NCBI RefSeq assembly: GCF_005491705.1 | Contig: NZ_CP028092.1 | Location: forward strand, 4,464,001-4,528,000 | Origin: Pontibacter sp. SGAir0037 | Lineage (GTDB): Bacteria; Bacteroidota; Bacteroidia; Cytophagales; Hymenobacteraceae | DNA: 64,000 bases | Direction of reading: 5' to 3' | Part shown: piece after piece, positions 41,349-50,818 of the stretch | Layout of the letters: each line of letters starts with the position of its first letter | Position numbering within the stretch: the first letter of the stretch is position 1 | Translations under genes and position numbers: made by a program | Notes under the pieces: generated by a model | The model's database searches: none | Told to the model about the DNA's origin: nothing | The model's input: only the letters and a program-made list of their open reading frames with translations

Positions 41349-41741
41349 ATGAGTACATTACCAATGAGGATTTCTGAGAAGAATAAACTGGAGAAGATAA
41401 TTATAGTAGGCGATCGTGTGTTGATAAAACCGAAAACAGCACGTGAGCAGACCAAAAGCGGCTTATTCCTGCCGCCGGGAGTGCAGGAAAAAGAGCGGGT
41501 GCAGGAAGGGTATGTAATGAAAGTAGGGCCGGGTTATCCTATACCTGCCGACTACGGGTTCGATGAAGAACCCTGGGAAAATGAGGAAGAGGAAGTGCGC
41601 TATATTCCGCTGCAGGCCAAAGAAGGTGACTTGGCAATATACCTGCAGCGCGATGCTATAGAAATCAATTACTTGGGAGAAAAATACTTTATTGTACCTC
41701 AATCGGCCGTGCTGATGCTGGTGCGGGAGGAAGATCTTTAG
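41349..41741 (+). CDS. GroES-like co-chaperonin, divergent long form
   Basis: A 130-residue protein with the GroES fold. GDRVLIKPKTAREQTKSGLFLPPG matches the N-terminal beta strand and start of the mobile loop, followed by VQEGYVMKVGPG and the C-terminal GEKYFIVPQSAVLMLV. It is longer than classical GroES (about 95 residues) because of an acidic insert (DYGFDEEPWENEEEEVRYIP, about 76-95). No groEL gene is adjacent. It is probably a paralogue of the true GroES whose partner is unknown. The gene has its own -7 element and terminator. Confidence 0.85.
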   Translation: MSTLPMRISEKNKLEKIIIVGDRVLIKPKTAREQTKSGLFLPPGVQEKERVQEGYVMKVGPGYPIPADYGFDEEPWENEEEEVRYIPLQAKEGDLAIYLQRDAIEINYLGEKYFIVPQSAVLMLVREEDL

Positions 41742-41761
41742 TAGCTGGCTACAACTGGAGT

Positions 41762-41793
41762 AAAGCCGCATTCTGCTGAATGCGGCTTTTTTT
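41762..41793 (+). terminator. Rho-independent terminator after the GroES-like gene
   Basis: A 12-bp perfect stem (41762-41773 with 41778-41789, AAAGCCGCATTC with GAATGCGGCTTT) and a TGCT tetraloop, continuing into a run of seven T, 20 bases past the stop. Confidence 0.93.
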
Positions 41794-41963
41794 GCGCATT
41801 ATCCGGTAAAAGCAGCCTTTCGCATATAAAAAATGAGGGTATGTATAGATTCTGTCCTGCTTCAAAATTATATCTCTAATTTCGAGCAACCTTTGCAGCA
41901 GAAGCTACATCTTTTAAATACCTCAGCACTTTGCTTGCAGGGCTGCACCAGTACATTAAAACT

Positions 41964-44507
41964 ATGAAAAATTTTTTTTGCCGGTTTTTTACCCCTTTTA
42001 CCTGCAGGCTGTTTCTCCTGCTATTCTTGCCTGGTTTTGCAGCGCAGGCACAGGAGGTAAAGTCGGTACCTCAACCACCAAAGCAACTGCAGGCATTACG
42101 TATTACCGAGCCTGTTAAAATTGATGGCATTTTAGATGAACCTATCTGGCAGCAGGCTGAAATAGCCACCGACTTTATCCAGAACAGACCTAACCCAGGC
42201 CCTAAAGAGGTACACCCTACAGCAGTACGCATTCTGTATGATGACGTAGCTATCTATGTAGGAGCTATTATGCATGATGTATCGCCAGATAGTATTCTGA
42301 GGCAGCTGGGGCAACGCGACGATATCGGTAACACAGATTTCTTTGGTATTTTTCTGGATACCTACAACGACCAGATCAACGGGTTCGGGTTCCTGACAAC
42401 GCCGGCTGGTGTGCAGCTGGATGCCCGCTATTCTTCGAACGGAGAAGACTGGAGCTGGAACGCGGTATGGGAAAGCAATGCCAGTATACAAGGAAACAAC
42501 TGGATAGCAGAATTTAAGATTCCGTATTCCGCGTTGCGCTTCAGTAGCAAGCCTGAACAGGTGTGGGGGCTGAATTTTATGCGTAACAGGCAGGTAACAA
42601 GGCGGGGCTTTTTCTGGAACCATGTCGATCCGGCCAAAGATGGTTTCGTAAACCAGTTTGGAAAGCTGGTAGGGATAAAAGATATCAAGGCTCCGTTGCG
42701 CTTGTCGCTAACGCCTTACGTCTCTGGGTTTGGTGTAATATATCCTGCCAACACCGAAAGCTCCGGAAAAACAGACTATAACCACGACTTTAACTTTAGT
42801 GGAGGAATGGATGTGAAATATGGTATAAGCGATGCCTTTACTTTAGACATGACGCTTATACCAGACTTTAGCCAGGTGCAGTCGGACAATCGCGTGCTGA
42901 ACCTGTCTCCATTCGAGGTGCAGTTTAACGAGAACAGGCCTTTCTTTATGGAAGGGACTGAGTTATTTAACAAGGGAGACTTTTTCTATTCTCGTCGAAT
43001 TGGAAGCAGCCCCATTAATTACCTGAATGCACAGGCAGCAGAGGCAGAGGGATATACTGTTATCCAAAATCCGACCGAAACAAAAATGCTTAATGGCACC
43101 AAGCTATCCGGTCGTACCTCTTCAGGCTTGGGTATTGGTGTTTTTAATGCCGTGGTAGGAAGAACGTATGCAACCCTGGAAGATGAGCAAGGCAACAGGA
43201 CAAAGCGGGAAACACACCCGCTTACGAATTATAATATAGCTGTACTGGATCAGTCGCTTAAGAATAACTCTTATGTAACGCTGGTAAATACCAACGTTAT
43301 GCGCGAAGGCAAAACCTATGATGCCAACCTGACGGGTATGTTGTTCAGGCTGGCTAATAAGGGCAACAAATACGCAGTTAGTGGCAGAGGAGCCCTAAGT
43401 CAGCGCTTTTTTACAGATAAGACTGATCTGGGCCATACATATGAACTGGGAGTAGGCAAGGTAAGTGGTAATTTTCAGTTTAGTGCCTCTCATAAAGTAA
43501 TATCTGATACCTATAATCCGAATGATATGGGTATACTCTTCACAAACAACACTAGTGAGCAGTCGGTAGGCTTACAGTACAACATTTACCAGCCCTTCTG
43601 GAAAATGCTGAACCTTTACACAAACATAGAAGGAGGATACGCCCGCCGCTACAAGCCCGATGCTTTTCAGAATTTCTATCTGAACAGCAACATTAATGGT
43701 ACTTTTAAAAACTTTATGAGCGCTGGAGCCTGGCTTACGCTGGAGCCAGTTACTACTTACGATTTTTTTGAGCCGCGTATAGGAGGAGCCTGGTATTATA
43801 CATACCCTACCAACTATGGCTTTGGAGGCTGGGTATCTTCAGATTATCGTAAAAAACTGGCACTTGATGTGGAGATCGGATACAGGGGCTTTAATGAGAA
43901 TAGCCGCCATAATATCAGCATTTACGTCTCGCCCCGCTATCGTGTAAACGACAGGCTATCCTTTACCTATACGTTAAATAATAACACGAAGAACGACGAC
44001 ATCGGTTTTGTAAACCATTTCAATGCTGATCGTTCTGCTGAAGCGCAGGATACAATTATGTTTGGCCGGAGAAATGTAAAAACCACTACCAATACCTTGG
44101 CAGTAAGCTATATCTTTAGCAACAGGATGTCCATTACGCTTCGTGCCCGCCACTACTGGTCTGGGGCAGATTACAAGCAGTACTATCAGCTAACATCGGC
44201 AGGCATGTTGCAGGAAGATTCGTATCCGCTAGGGTATAGCAGGTATGGAGTGGCTGCTAGCCATAGCCACAACATAAACTATAATACCTTTAATGTGGAT
44301 ATGGTTTACTCCTGGTGGTTTGCTCCCGGCAGCGAGATAAGCATTGTCTGGAAAAATGCCATTGAAGAGGAGGTGCGGCAGCTTATACCCGGGTACTATG
44401 ATAACTTTTCTCGCACGATGTCGGCCCCGCAAACAAACAGCTTATCTGTAAAAGTACTCTACTACATCGACTACCTCATGCTGAAGAATAAGCTGGCAAA
44501 GAAATAA
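41964..44507 (+). CDS. DUF5916 outer-membrane protein with carbohydrate-binding-like domain
   Basis: An 847-residue protein with a signal peptide ending AAQAQ. Residues about 40-230 form a CBM9-like/DOMON-type sandwich (VKIDGILDEPIWQQAE, DVAIYVGAIMHD, WNAVWESNASIQGNNWIAEFKIPYSALR, the latter split across the domain). The remaining ~600 residues match DUF5916, with a signature at FNENRPFFMEGTELF, and consist of strand-rich repeats that look like an outer-membrane barrel. Function unknown in the family; some members sit near peptidases or oxidoreductases. The ATG at 41964 is chosen over an upstream TTG because it starts the signal peptide directly. Confidence 0.87.
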   Translation: MKNFFCRFFTPFTCRLFLLLFLPGFAAQAQEVKSVPQPPKQLQALRITEPVKIDGILDEPIWQQAEIATDFIQNRPNPGPKEVHPTAVRILYDDVAIYVGAIMHDVSPDSILRQLGQRDDIGNTDFFGIFLDTYNDQINGFGFLTTPAGVQLDARYSSNGEDWSWNAVWESNASIQGNNWIAEFKIPYSALRFSSKPEQVWGLNFMRNRQVTRRGFFWNHVDPAKDGFVNQFGKLVGIKDIKAPLRLSLTPYVSGFGVIYPANTESSGKTDYNHDFNFSGGMDVKYGISDAFTLDMTLIPDFSQVQSDNRVLNLSPFEVQFNENRPFFMEGTELFNKGDFFYSRRIGSSPINYLNAQAAEAEGYTVIQNPTETKMLNGTKLSGRTSSGLGIGVFNAVVGRTYATLEDEQGNRTKRETHPLTNYNIAVLDQSLKNNSYVTLVNTNVMREGKTYDANLTGMLFRLANKGNKYAVSGRGALSQRFFTDKTDLGHTYELGVGKVSGNFQFSASHKVISDTYNPNDMGILFTNNTSEQSVGLQYNIYQPFWKMLNLYTNIEGGYARRYKPDAFQNFYLNSNINGTFKNFMSAGAWLTLEPVTTYDFFEPRIGGAWYYTYPTNYGFGGWVSSDYRKKLALDVEIGYRGFNENSRHNISIYVSPRYRVNDRLSFTYTLNNNTKNDDIGFVNHFNADRSAEAQDTIMFGRRNVKTTTNTLAVSYIFSNRMSITLRARHYWSGADYKQYYQLTSAGMLQEDSYPLGYSRYGVAASHSHNINYNTFNVDMVYSWWFAPGSEISIVWKNAIEEEVRQLIPGYYDNFSRTMSAPQTNSLSVKVLYYIDYLMLKNKLAKK

Positions 44508-44518
44508 GACCGAAATCT

Positions 44519-44561
44519 ATGAAAGAGAGCGGTGAAGAACTTCTGAACCGCCCTCTTTCAT
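44519..44561. repeat. 15-bp hairpin between convergent DUF5916 and subtilase genes
   Basis: Arms 44519-44533 and 44547-44561 pair over 15 positions with one mismatch (ATGAAAGAG..GCGGT). It lies 12 bases past the DUF5916 stop. There is no T-run; probably a shared 3' end. Confidence 0.5.
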
Positions 44562-44591
44562 GATAGATCGAGTCTACTTTTAGTATCTATG

Positions 44592-47500
44592 CTACTTTCG
44601 TAGTACAAGCTTTTGAGACTCTACTACATTGCCGTGCCTGACCCTCAGGATATACACGCCTGCCGGGTGGTTGCCAATTTCGATAAAGCCATTGTACTGG
44701 CCATAGTAGTTGGCTACTTGGCTGGTATAGATGCTTCTGCCCAGCATATCGGTCACATCTATCAGAATATCCTGGTGTTCGTGTGTTTCCAGTTCAATTC
44801 TGAAGCGGCCGGTGCCTGGGTTTGGCGATACGACCAGTTCAGAACCTAACTCCCTTATTTCAGGCTTATAATCGAACGTATAGGCAAGCGACATTTCTGA
44901 AACGCAACCATCCTTCATGACGAGCACACTATAGGTGCCACTTTCTTTTGGGGTATATACCTGCCCGGTGGCACCTTCAATTGGCCTGCCATCCAGGTAC
45001 CACCTGTTGCCGATAGCCTGGCTTGAGACCAACGTTTGTCCTGCTCTTTCTAAAGACGGTTTTTCTATGGAAGTGCCGGTTTGTATGCTTACTGGGATAC
45101 GATCGCTTTTGCAGCCTAAGGCACTTACTTTCAGGTCATAGAAATAGTAGTAATAGCTTTCCGGCGTGGTTGTAGCAGTATTGCCTGTAATTGCTACAAT
45201 GTTTGGTATCTGAAAAGGATAACCGGTTACACCTGCATTGTTTCTGAAAATAGTGGCTCCGTTTTCGTAGGAAATGGCAATGCGATATTCGCCGGCTTCT
45301 GGTATCACTAAACCTAAATAATAAACAGCCCCCGCGTCTGCAGGATCATCGGGAAGAGCGTCAGGTCCTGGAGTGGTGCGGGTAGCAGTTACAGTAAGTG
45401 TTTTGGTAGAGACGGGAGAGCCATCGCTGTTAAATACAGTAAACGTTATTTTGCCGCTATTGCCAATGTAGAGCCTGGCACTCTCCAGCACAAGAGCACC
45501 ATTTGCCTGAATGCGTACATCCGGAGAGAACTGGTTATAGCCCCCGTTAGAAGCAAAGCTTTTGGTCTTTGGCCCCAGCTGACCGGAAAACTCGTTTAGC
45601 GAGGCATAAACAGTACTGCCAACCTGGCTAACAGGCAGCTGTAGCAGGTTGCCTGCTGCAAACGGTTCGGTTGCGCTCTGAGAATTAAACCAAAACACAG
45701 TACCGTTGCCTTTTCCTGAAAGTGTATAGAAGTCGGAGGCTCCACAGCGGTAAATGCTTGCCTGGGGCAGGTCTTCGACACCGCTGGCTGTAAACCTGTA
45801 GCTGCTGCTGTTGTTGGTTGTAATTACATCTCCTGCCAATGTCGCATTTGCTTCCAATTCGTAAGTAACGTTTGCTTCTGTGGCAAAACTGTTGGCAAGC
45901 AGCAGCTCATCCTCGTTATTCGGGCTAAGAGTACCTGAGTAGAGGCCGGAAAGCTGCGCGATCTGAGTGCCACTTCGGCGTACAATAACAGATACCAAAA
46001 TATTGCTTTGTGCTGCAGTGCCATAGTTTCGTAGTTTCACTACTACAGATTGTGTGGGAGTGGCACAGGTAGATGTGCCGGCAAGCGTTACCTGCGAAAT
46101 GCCTATATCAGTTAGCGGCTGTGTAAACTGAACCAGATAATCCTGCGTTTCCCCTCTTTGGGTTGTGCCGCAGGCAACTACATTGGCTGCGTTGGTAGTT
46201 TCTTCTACTACAATGCGCATCCGGGTCTTATAACCTGCTGTTAAGGCAAAGGGTGCTGTAACCGACGCATTAAAAGTGCCGGAGCCATTTATAACTCCGG
46301 ATGTTGCTGCCGTTTCACCGGCATCGTTAAAATCACCATCGCCGTTCCAGTCTATAAACACTTTTGCCATTTTAGCCGATTCGGTGGAGCAGTCGCTGAG
46401 CTGCAGCGAAATGGTTTGCGCCTGGCCCGGCTCAAAGCTGAAAATATTACTTGTCAGGTCGCGGTAAGTAGCGCAGGTTGCAGGCATCGCTACAGTAGAA
46501 GTTCCGAGTACCAGCCTGTTTATTCTGGCACCTGTTGTGGCTGTGCCGGTATTGGTGCAGTATGCGGTGCCTCCAATGCCACTGGCAAGTATGGAATATG
46601 CCTGCGGCCCTTTGCTGATCGTGCCTTTATGGCTTATGGTCACGGTATACTTTTCGCCCGGTACAGCATCAGCAATAAGCACCTGCTCTACATTATCCAA
46701 TTTATTATCCCCTCTCGATGCTGCTTGTGCAGGATTGGCAGGATCAAGTATCCAGGGCATATACGTTGTGTTTCTGCCGGTGATTCGCAGGTCAAGGTCA
46801 TTTACTAAACGGGGAGAACGGTTGTTGAGCGAGGCAGCCAAAGCGGTGGCCTCCGGGTCTGTCCAGGAAATAGTAACTACCAGTGGTCCTGCGCCTGATG
46901 CCGTTACCTCAAAGGTATAAGTCTGGTTGTTGGCAAGTGTTCTTTCCTGGATCAGGTGCGTTTGGTTGGTATTGCTGATAGCTGCTGCTGCCCGCGCTGC
47001 ATTCAGAAGACCCCAGCCATACATATAATCCGGCCCAGGCTGCGATCCTGCTTCGTCTGCCGTATGAATAGCCAGTCCTTTTAAGGTGGCAGCACGCATC
47101 AGGCTGCCATTCTTAATATTGCTATAATGCTCCTGCAGTAGCAGCAGTGTACCCGCAATGTTCGGGGCGGCCATAGAAGTGCCGCTGGAGGACATATAAG
47201 AACGATTGCTTTCGCCTGAGGAAGACAAAACCGAGCTACCATTTCCTACTAAATCAGGCTTGATGCGGCCATCATCGGTAGGGCCATAGCTGCTGAAAGA
47301 CGAACTCTGTACATCCGAGGGTTTGCTGTAGCCACCTGAGATAGGAGCTACAGCACCTACGGTTAATATATTTTTGGCATTCCCATACGTTGAAATAATA
47401 TCATAGCTATTGTTACTGCTGATGTTGTTAGGGCGGCTTTTCACTAACGTAAAATTACCGGATTTGCTTCGCTGGAAATAAGGTGCACCCGCTGCCGGGC

Positions 47501-48350
47501 CATTTTCAGAGCGCGAATTGCCTGCCGACTTCACAATAAGGTAGTAAGGAGCATTATAAGCTACTTGATCCCATTTAGCAGTAGTTTCATCATAGTAACC
47601 GAATTTATAGTCTTCGGTCTGGCTGATGTCTGTGTCGCCCCACCATTCCCAGTAAGGATCTTCGTCTGTTCCTTTTCTGTCGGAGTTATAGCGCCAGCCG
47701 GCAATAGAGCCATAGGAGTGGTTCGAGATTAACAGGTTTGGAGCCGCTGCCGCCATTTCTGACAAATCGCTGTTGAAATCATAGGCTGAAAGCTTTTTTA
47801 CACCAAAAGCCATACCTTTTGCCAAAGGGTTCACTCCGGAGGCTATCAGCGTACCTGCTACGTGCGTGGCATGGTCGTTATTAAGAGCATCGGTTTTAGG
47901 AGTGTCTTTTTGCTCTATACGGCCTGTCAGCTCCTGGTGGGTTGTGCGCACGCCGCCGCCATCCCAGAGGGCCATTTTCTGATTAACGCTGTTGCTGGCG
48001 CCGCTCAGGTTCAGGCCTGTGCTTCCGCCTGGCCACAGTTGGTCGGTTTTAGTAGTAGCAGCCGCACGCGTGTTATTGTGTGTTATGTAGTAGATAGGCA
48101 GCCCCCTGGAGTCCAGGCCCTGTAAAGCGATATAAGAGCCATCGGAAAGGTGCTTTTCTATTACCCAGCCACGCTCTTTGGCAAGCTCAATGGCTTTTGT
48201 GCGATTAGCTCTGTAAGCTTTTTCTTCGGTTGCGGCTAGCTGCGCTAAAGCTTTAGAGTTTACATAAACAGGTTTGGGTGCATTCTGTGCAAGAACAGGT
48301 ACAGCTATTGCAAAAGAATATACAACAAGCCAAAGGCTTCTGAGTTTCAT
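44592..48350 (-). CDS. Secreted S8 subtilisin-like protease with GEVED domain and type IX sorting domain
   Basis: A 1252-residue secreted protease. A signal peptide ends VLAQ. The catalytic triad can be placed at Asp130 (LWDGGG), His163 (HATHVAGT) and Ser392 (GTSMAAPN). After the peptidase domain come a P/jelly-roll-like region (about 460-590), a GEVED-type domain (about 600-750, with KVFIDWNGDGDFNDAGE and TQRGETQDYLV) and CARDB-like sandwiches. The C-terminal ~80 residues (VVSPNPGTGRF, GVYILRV, KLVLRK) form a por/type A sorting signal, so it is exported by the type IX system. Likely a surface or extracellular protein degrader. Confidence 0.92.
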   Translation of the reverse strand: MKLRSLWLVVYSFAIAVPVLAQNAPKPVYVNSKALAQLAATEEKAYRANRTKAIELAKERGWVIEKHLSDGSYIALQGLDSRGLPIYYITHNNTRAAATTKTDQLWPGGSTGLNLSGASNSVNQKMALWDGGGVRTTHQELTGRIEQKDTPKTDALNNDHATHVAGTLIASGVNPLAKGMAFGVKKLSAYDFNSDLSEMAAAAPNLLISNHSYGSIAGWRYNSDRKGTDEDPYWEWWGDTDISQTEDYKFGYYDETTAKWDQVAYNAPYYLIVKSAGNSRSENGPAAGAPYFQRSKSGNFTLVKSRPNNISSNNSYDIISTYGNAKNILTVGAVAPISGGYSKPSDVQSSSFSSYGPTDDGRIKPDLVGNGSSVLSSSGESNRSYMSSSGTSMAAPNIAGTLLLLQEHYSNIKNGSLMRAATLKGLAIHTADEAGSQPGPDYMYGWGLLNAARAAAAISNTNQTHLIQERTLANNQTYTFEVTASGAGPLVVTISWTDPEATALAASLNNRSPRLVNDLDLRITGRNTTYMPWILDPANPAQAASRGDNKLDNVEQVLIADAVPGEKYTVTISHKGTISKGPQAYSILASGIGGTAYCTNTGTATTGARINRLVLGTSTVAMPATCATYRDLTSNIFSFEPGQAQTISLQLSDCSTESAKMAKVFIDWNGDGDFNDAGETAATSGVINGSGTFNASVTAPFALTAGYKTRMRIVVEETTNAANVVACGTTQRGETQDYLVQFTQPLTDIGISQVTLAGTSTCATPTQSVVVKLRNYGTAAQSNILVSVIVRRSGTQIAQLSGLYSGTLSPNNEDELLLANSFATEANVTYELEANATLAGDVITTNNSSSYRFTASGVEDLPQASIYRCGASDFYTLSGKGNGTVFWFNSQSATEPFAAGNLLQLPVSQVGSTVYASLNEFSGQLGPKTKSFASNGGYNQFSPDVRIQANGALVLESARLYIGNSGKITFTVFNSDGSPVSTKTLTVTATRTTPGPDALPDDPADAGAVYYLGLVIPEAGEYRIAISYENGATIFRNNAGVTGYPFQIPNIVAITGNTATTTPESYYYYFYDLKVSALGCKSDRIPVSIQTGTSIEKPSLERAGQTLVSSQAIGNRWYLDGRPIEGATGQVYTPKESGTYSVLVMKDGCVSEMSLAYTFDYKPEIRELGSELVVSPNPGTGRFRIELETHEHQDILIDVTDMLGRSIYTSQVANYYGQYNGFIEIGNHPAGVYILRVRHGNVVESQKLVLRK

Positions 48351-48786
48351 AAAAATACAGGGTGCGTTTACTTTTATTGGGCCTGAGCCGCAAGCTTAAG
48401 CAATTTAATAAATTATACTTCAATTTGTTAAATTACTCTGTAGCCGGAACAGCAACAATTAAACTTAGATTCAATTTAAGCTGTGGCTTTGCAGGAAATC
48501 CTGTAGGCTTTGTTCAGAGTAAAAAAAGATAAGCGGCAGGCAACCTTGGTCTGCTCTGGTGCATCATTACAATAGTTTACAAGCTTATAGTTGCCGCATC
48601 GCGACAAGCAACGCATTTTAAAACCAGAAAATAAGAAGCATAAAAAGCTGCTTGGTCGAACAGAAACAGAAGTCTATCTATAGAAAAGGATGCTAGGTAT
48701 AAGTTATGCTGAAAAATTTGAACAATTTAAATATCTTGCTTCATTTCAGAGCTTCTTACATTTTACTTACTTTTTAGCCCGTGCCT
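48351..48786. other. Gene-free region between subtilase and exporter operon
   Basis: 436 bases with no coding frame I can support. It holds the divergent promoters of the protease (minus) and the ABC operon (plus). A small dyad CAGGAAATCCTG lies near 48493-48504 within GC-poor sequence. I found no exact -7 consensus; TATCTTGC near 48732 is the closest for the operon. Confidence 0.45.
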
Positions 48787-49500
48787 ATGATCCAGTTAAG
48801 TAATATTCAGAAGTATTATGCCGTAGGGCACAATAAGTTACATGTGCTGAAGGGGATAGATATGCATGTGCAGGAAGGGGAACTGGTATCTATTATGGGC
48901 TCCTCCGGCTCGGGTAAATCCACCTTATTAAACATACTCGGTATTTTGGATGATTACGATACAGGCGCTTATACGCTGGCAGGAACACCTATTAAAAATC
49001 TTTCTGCGGCTAAAGCAGCCTATTACCGGAATAAGTTTTTAGGCTTTGTATTTCAGTCGTTTAACCTGCTTTCGTTTAAAAATGCAATGGAGAATGTTGC
49101 ATTGCCGCTTTACTACCAGAAGGTTGGGCGCAAGCAGAGAAATAAACTGGCCCTGGAGTACCTAGATATGGTGGGGCTGAAGGACTGGGCGGAACACTCA
49201 CCCAACGAAATGTCGGGCGGGCAGAAGCAGCGGGTAGCCATTGCCAGGGCTCTTATCTCGCAACCCAAACTTATTTTAGCTGATGAACCGACAGGTGCCC
49301 TGGATACGCAGACATCTTACGATGTAATGGACATCTTTAAAGAAGTAAACCGCAAAGGCATGACGGTTGTGATTGTAACACACGAAAACGATATAGCTGA
49401 ACAAACGCACCGTGTTATCAGGCTAAAAGACGGGCTTATTCTGAGCGATGGCCGTGAAGCTGCTGTTCTGAATGGCGAGGCGGCTGCTACCGCGCACTGA
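48787..49500 (+). CDS. MacB/LolD-type ABC transporter ATP-binding protein
   Basis: A 237-residue ATPase that powers the export complex. It has the Walker A motif [10 protein letters not shown]-loop VFQSFNLL, signature [15 protein letters not shown], Walker [13 protein letters not shown] and switch VTHEND. The sequence groups with the MacB/LolD/FtsE class that pairs with FtsX-type permeases. The ATG at 48787 (MIQLSN) is preferred over a GTG two codons earlier. It is the first of four co-directional genes: ATPase, two permeases, adaptor. Confidence 0.95.
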   Translation: MIQLSNIQKYYAVGHNKLHVLKGIDMHVQEGELVSIMGSSGSGKSTLLNILGILDDYDTGAYTLAGTPIKNLSAAKAAYYRNKFLGFVFQSFNLLSFKNAMENVALPLYYQKVGRKQRNKLALEYLDMVGLKDWAEHSPNEMSGGQKQRVAIARALISQPKLILADEPTGALDTQTSYDVMDIFKEVNRKGMTVVIVTHENDIAEQTHRVIRLKDGLILSDGREAAVLNGEAAATAH

Positions 49501-49540
49501 TTTTTACATAACTATCCCTTTTACCAACCAAGCTGATACC

Positions 49541-50785
49541 ATGTTTGATGTAGATAAGTGGCAGGAAATCCTGGGTACGATGCAGAAGAACAAGCTGCGT
49601 ACGTTCCTTACTGCCTTTGGTGTTTTTTGGGGCATTTTTATGCTGGTGCTGCTATTGGGAGCAGGCAAAGGGTTGGAGAATGGTGTTGTAAATCGTTTTG
49701 GGGATGGGGCTAAAAACAGCCTGTTTGTGTTTGCTGGTAAAACGGCATTGGCCCATAAAGGTATGGCGCCAGGCCGGCAATTGCAATTTACCAACGAAGA
49801 CCTGAAAGCTGTTGACAGAGAGATAAATAACGTGGATATTCTGGCGCCGCGTAACCGGCTTTGGGGAGAGTTTACACTTAACTATGGCAAACAGAATGGC
49901 TCTTACCAGTTGTTTGGTGCCGAACCTGGTTTCCTGGTGCTGAATGGAGAACGAGCCTTTAAAGGCCGCTTGTTAAACAAGTTGGATGAACAGGAAAAAC
50001 GCAAGGTGGTCGTACTAGGTGAGCAGGCCAGCAAAGTGCTGTTTCTCGAAGAAGATCCTATAGGCAAGTATATTAACATCAGGGGCATTCATTTTAAGGT
50101 GGTGGGTACTTTTAAAGTGAAGGGCAATAACAGTGGCAGGAGGGAAGAGCGGGCCTACATTCCTTTTTCTACCATGCAAACAGCTTTTAATCAAAATAAC
50201 AAAGTGCAGATGATGGCGCTGGTGGCCCAACCCGGTGTAAGTGCCATGGAAATGGAGAAGCGGGTAAGAACCCTACTGGCCCAGCGGCATAAATTTTCTG
50301 AGGAAGATAAGATGGCGCTCGACGTTGGAAATACAGAAGCGGAGTATTTAAAGGTAATGGGCCTTTTTAATGGCATCCGCATTTTTGTATGGATAGTGGG
50401 CATCGGTACTTTAATAGCAGGTATAGTAGGGGTAAGCAATATAATGCTCATTATTGTGAAAGAGCGCACCCGTGAAATTGGGGTACGCAAAGCACTTGGA
50501 GCTACACCTTTTTCGATTGTAAGCCTCATTTTGCAGGAGTCTGTTGTAATTACGGCCTTCTCTGGTTACCTCGGTTTGCTGGCCGGCACAGGACTGCTGG
50601 CCGGCGTAGAGTATCTGATTGTGTCTTCGGGGGCTGAAATGCCTTTTTTTGCTGCTCCTGAAGTCGATTTTGGTGTGGCGCTTTCGGCTACACTTGTGCT
50701 GGTTTTGGCTGGTGCTATAGCAGGGCTTATGCCAGCCTTAAAAGCAGCCCGGATTAAACCAATAGAAGCACTACGCGCTGATTAA
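49541..50785 (+). CDS. FtsX/MacB-type ABC permease, copy 1
   Basis: A 414-residue permease of the MacB type. It has one N-terminal transmembrane helix (TAFGVFWGIFMLVLLLGAGK), a large periplasmic domain (about 50-275) and three C-terminal helices with VKERTREIGVRKALGATPFS and PALKAARIKPIEALR between and after them. The ATG at 49541 starts MFDVDKWQEIL, matching the start of the second copy. Its N-terminal and C-terminal parts are near-identical in pattern to the next gene, so the pair arose by tandem duplication. It should act with the ATPase upstream. Confidence 0.92.
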   Translation: MFDVDKWQEILGTMQKNKLRTFLTAFGVFWGIFMLVLLLGAGKGLENGVVNRFGDGAKNSLFVFAGKTALAHKGMAPGRQLQFTNEDLKAVDREINNVDILAPRNRLWGEFTLNYGKQNGSYQLFGAEPGFLVLNGERAFKGRLLNKLDEQEKRKVVVLGEQASKVLFLEEDPIGKYINIRGIHFKVVGTFKVKGNNSGRREERAYIPFSTMQTAFNQNNKVQMMALVAQPGVSAMEMEKRVRTLLAQRHKFSEEDKMALDVGNTEAEYLKVMGLFNGIRIFVWIVGIGTLIAGIVGVSNIMLIIVKERTREIGVRKALGATPFSIVSLILQESVVITAFSGYLGLLAGTGLLAGVEYLIVSSGAEMPFFAAPEVDFGVALSATLVLVLAGAIAGLMPALKAARIKPIEALRAD

Positions 50786-50818
50786 CTCATCATACTACAC
50801 CAACAAACCTGAGAATTT

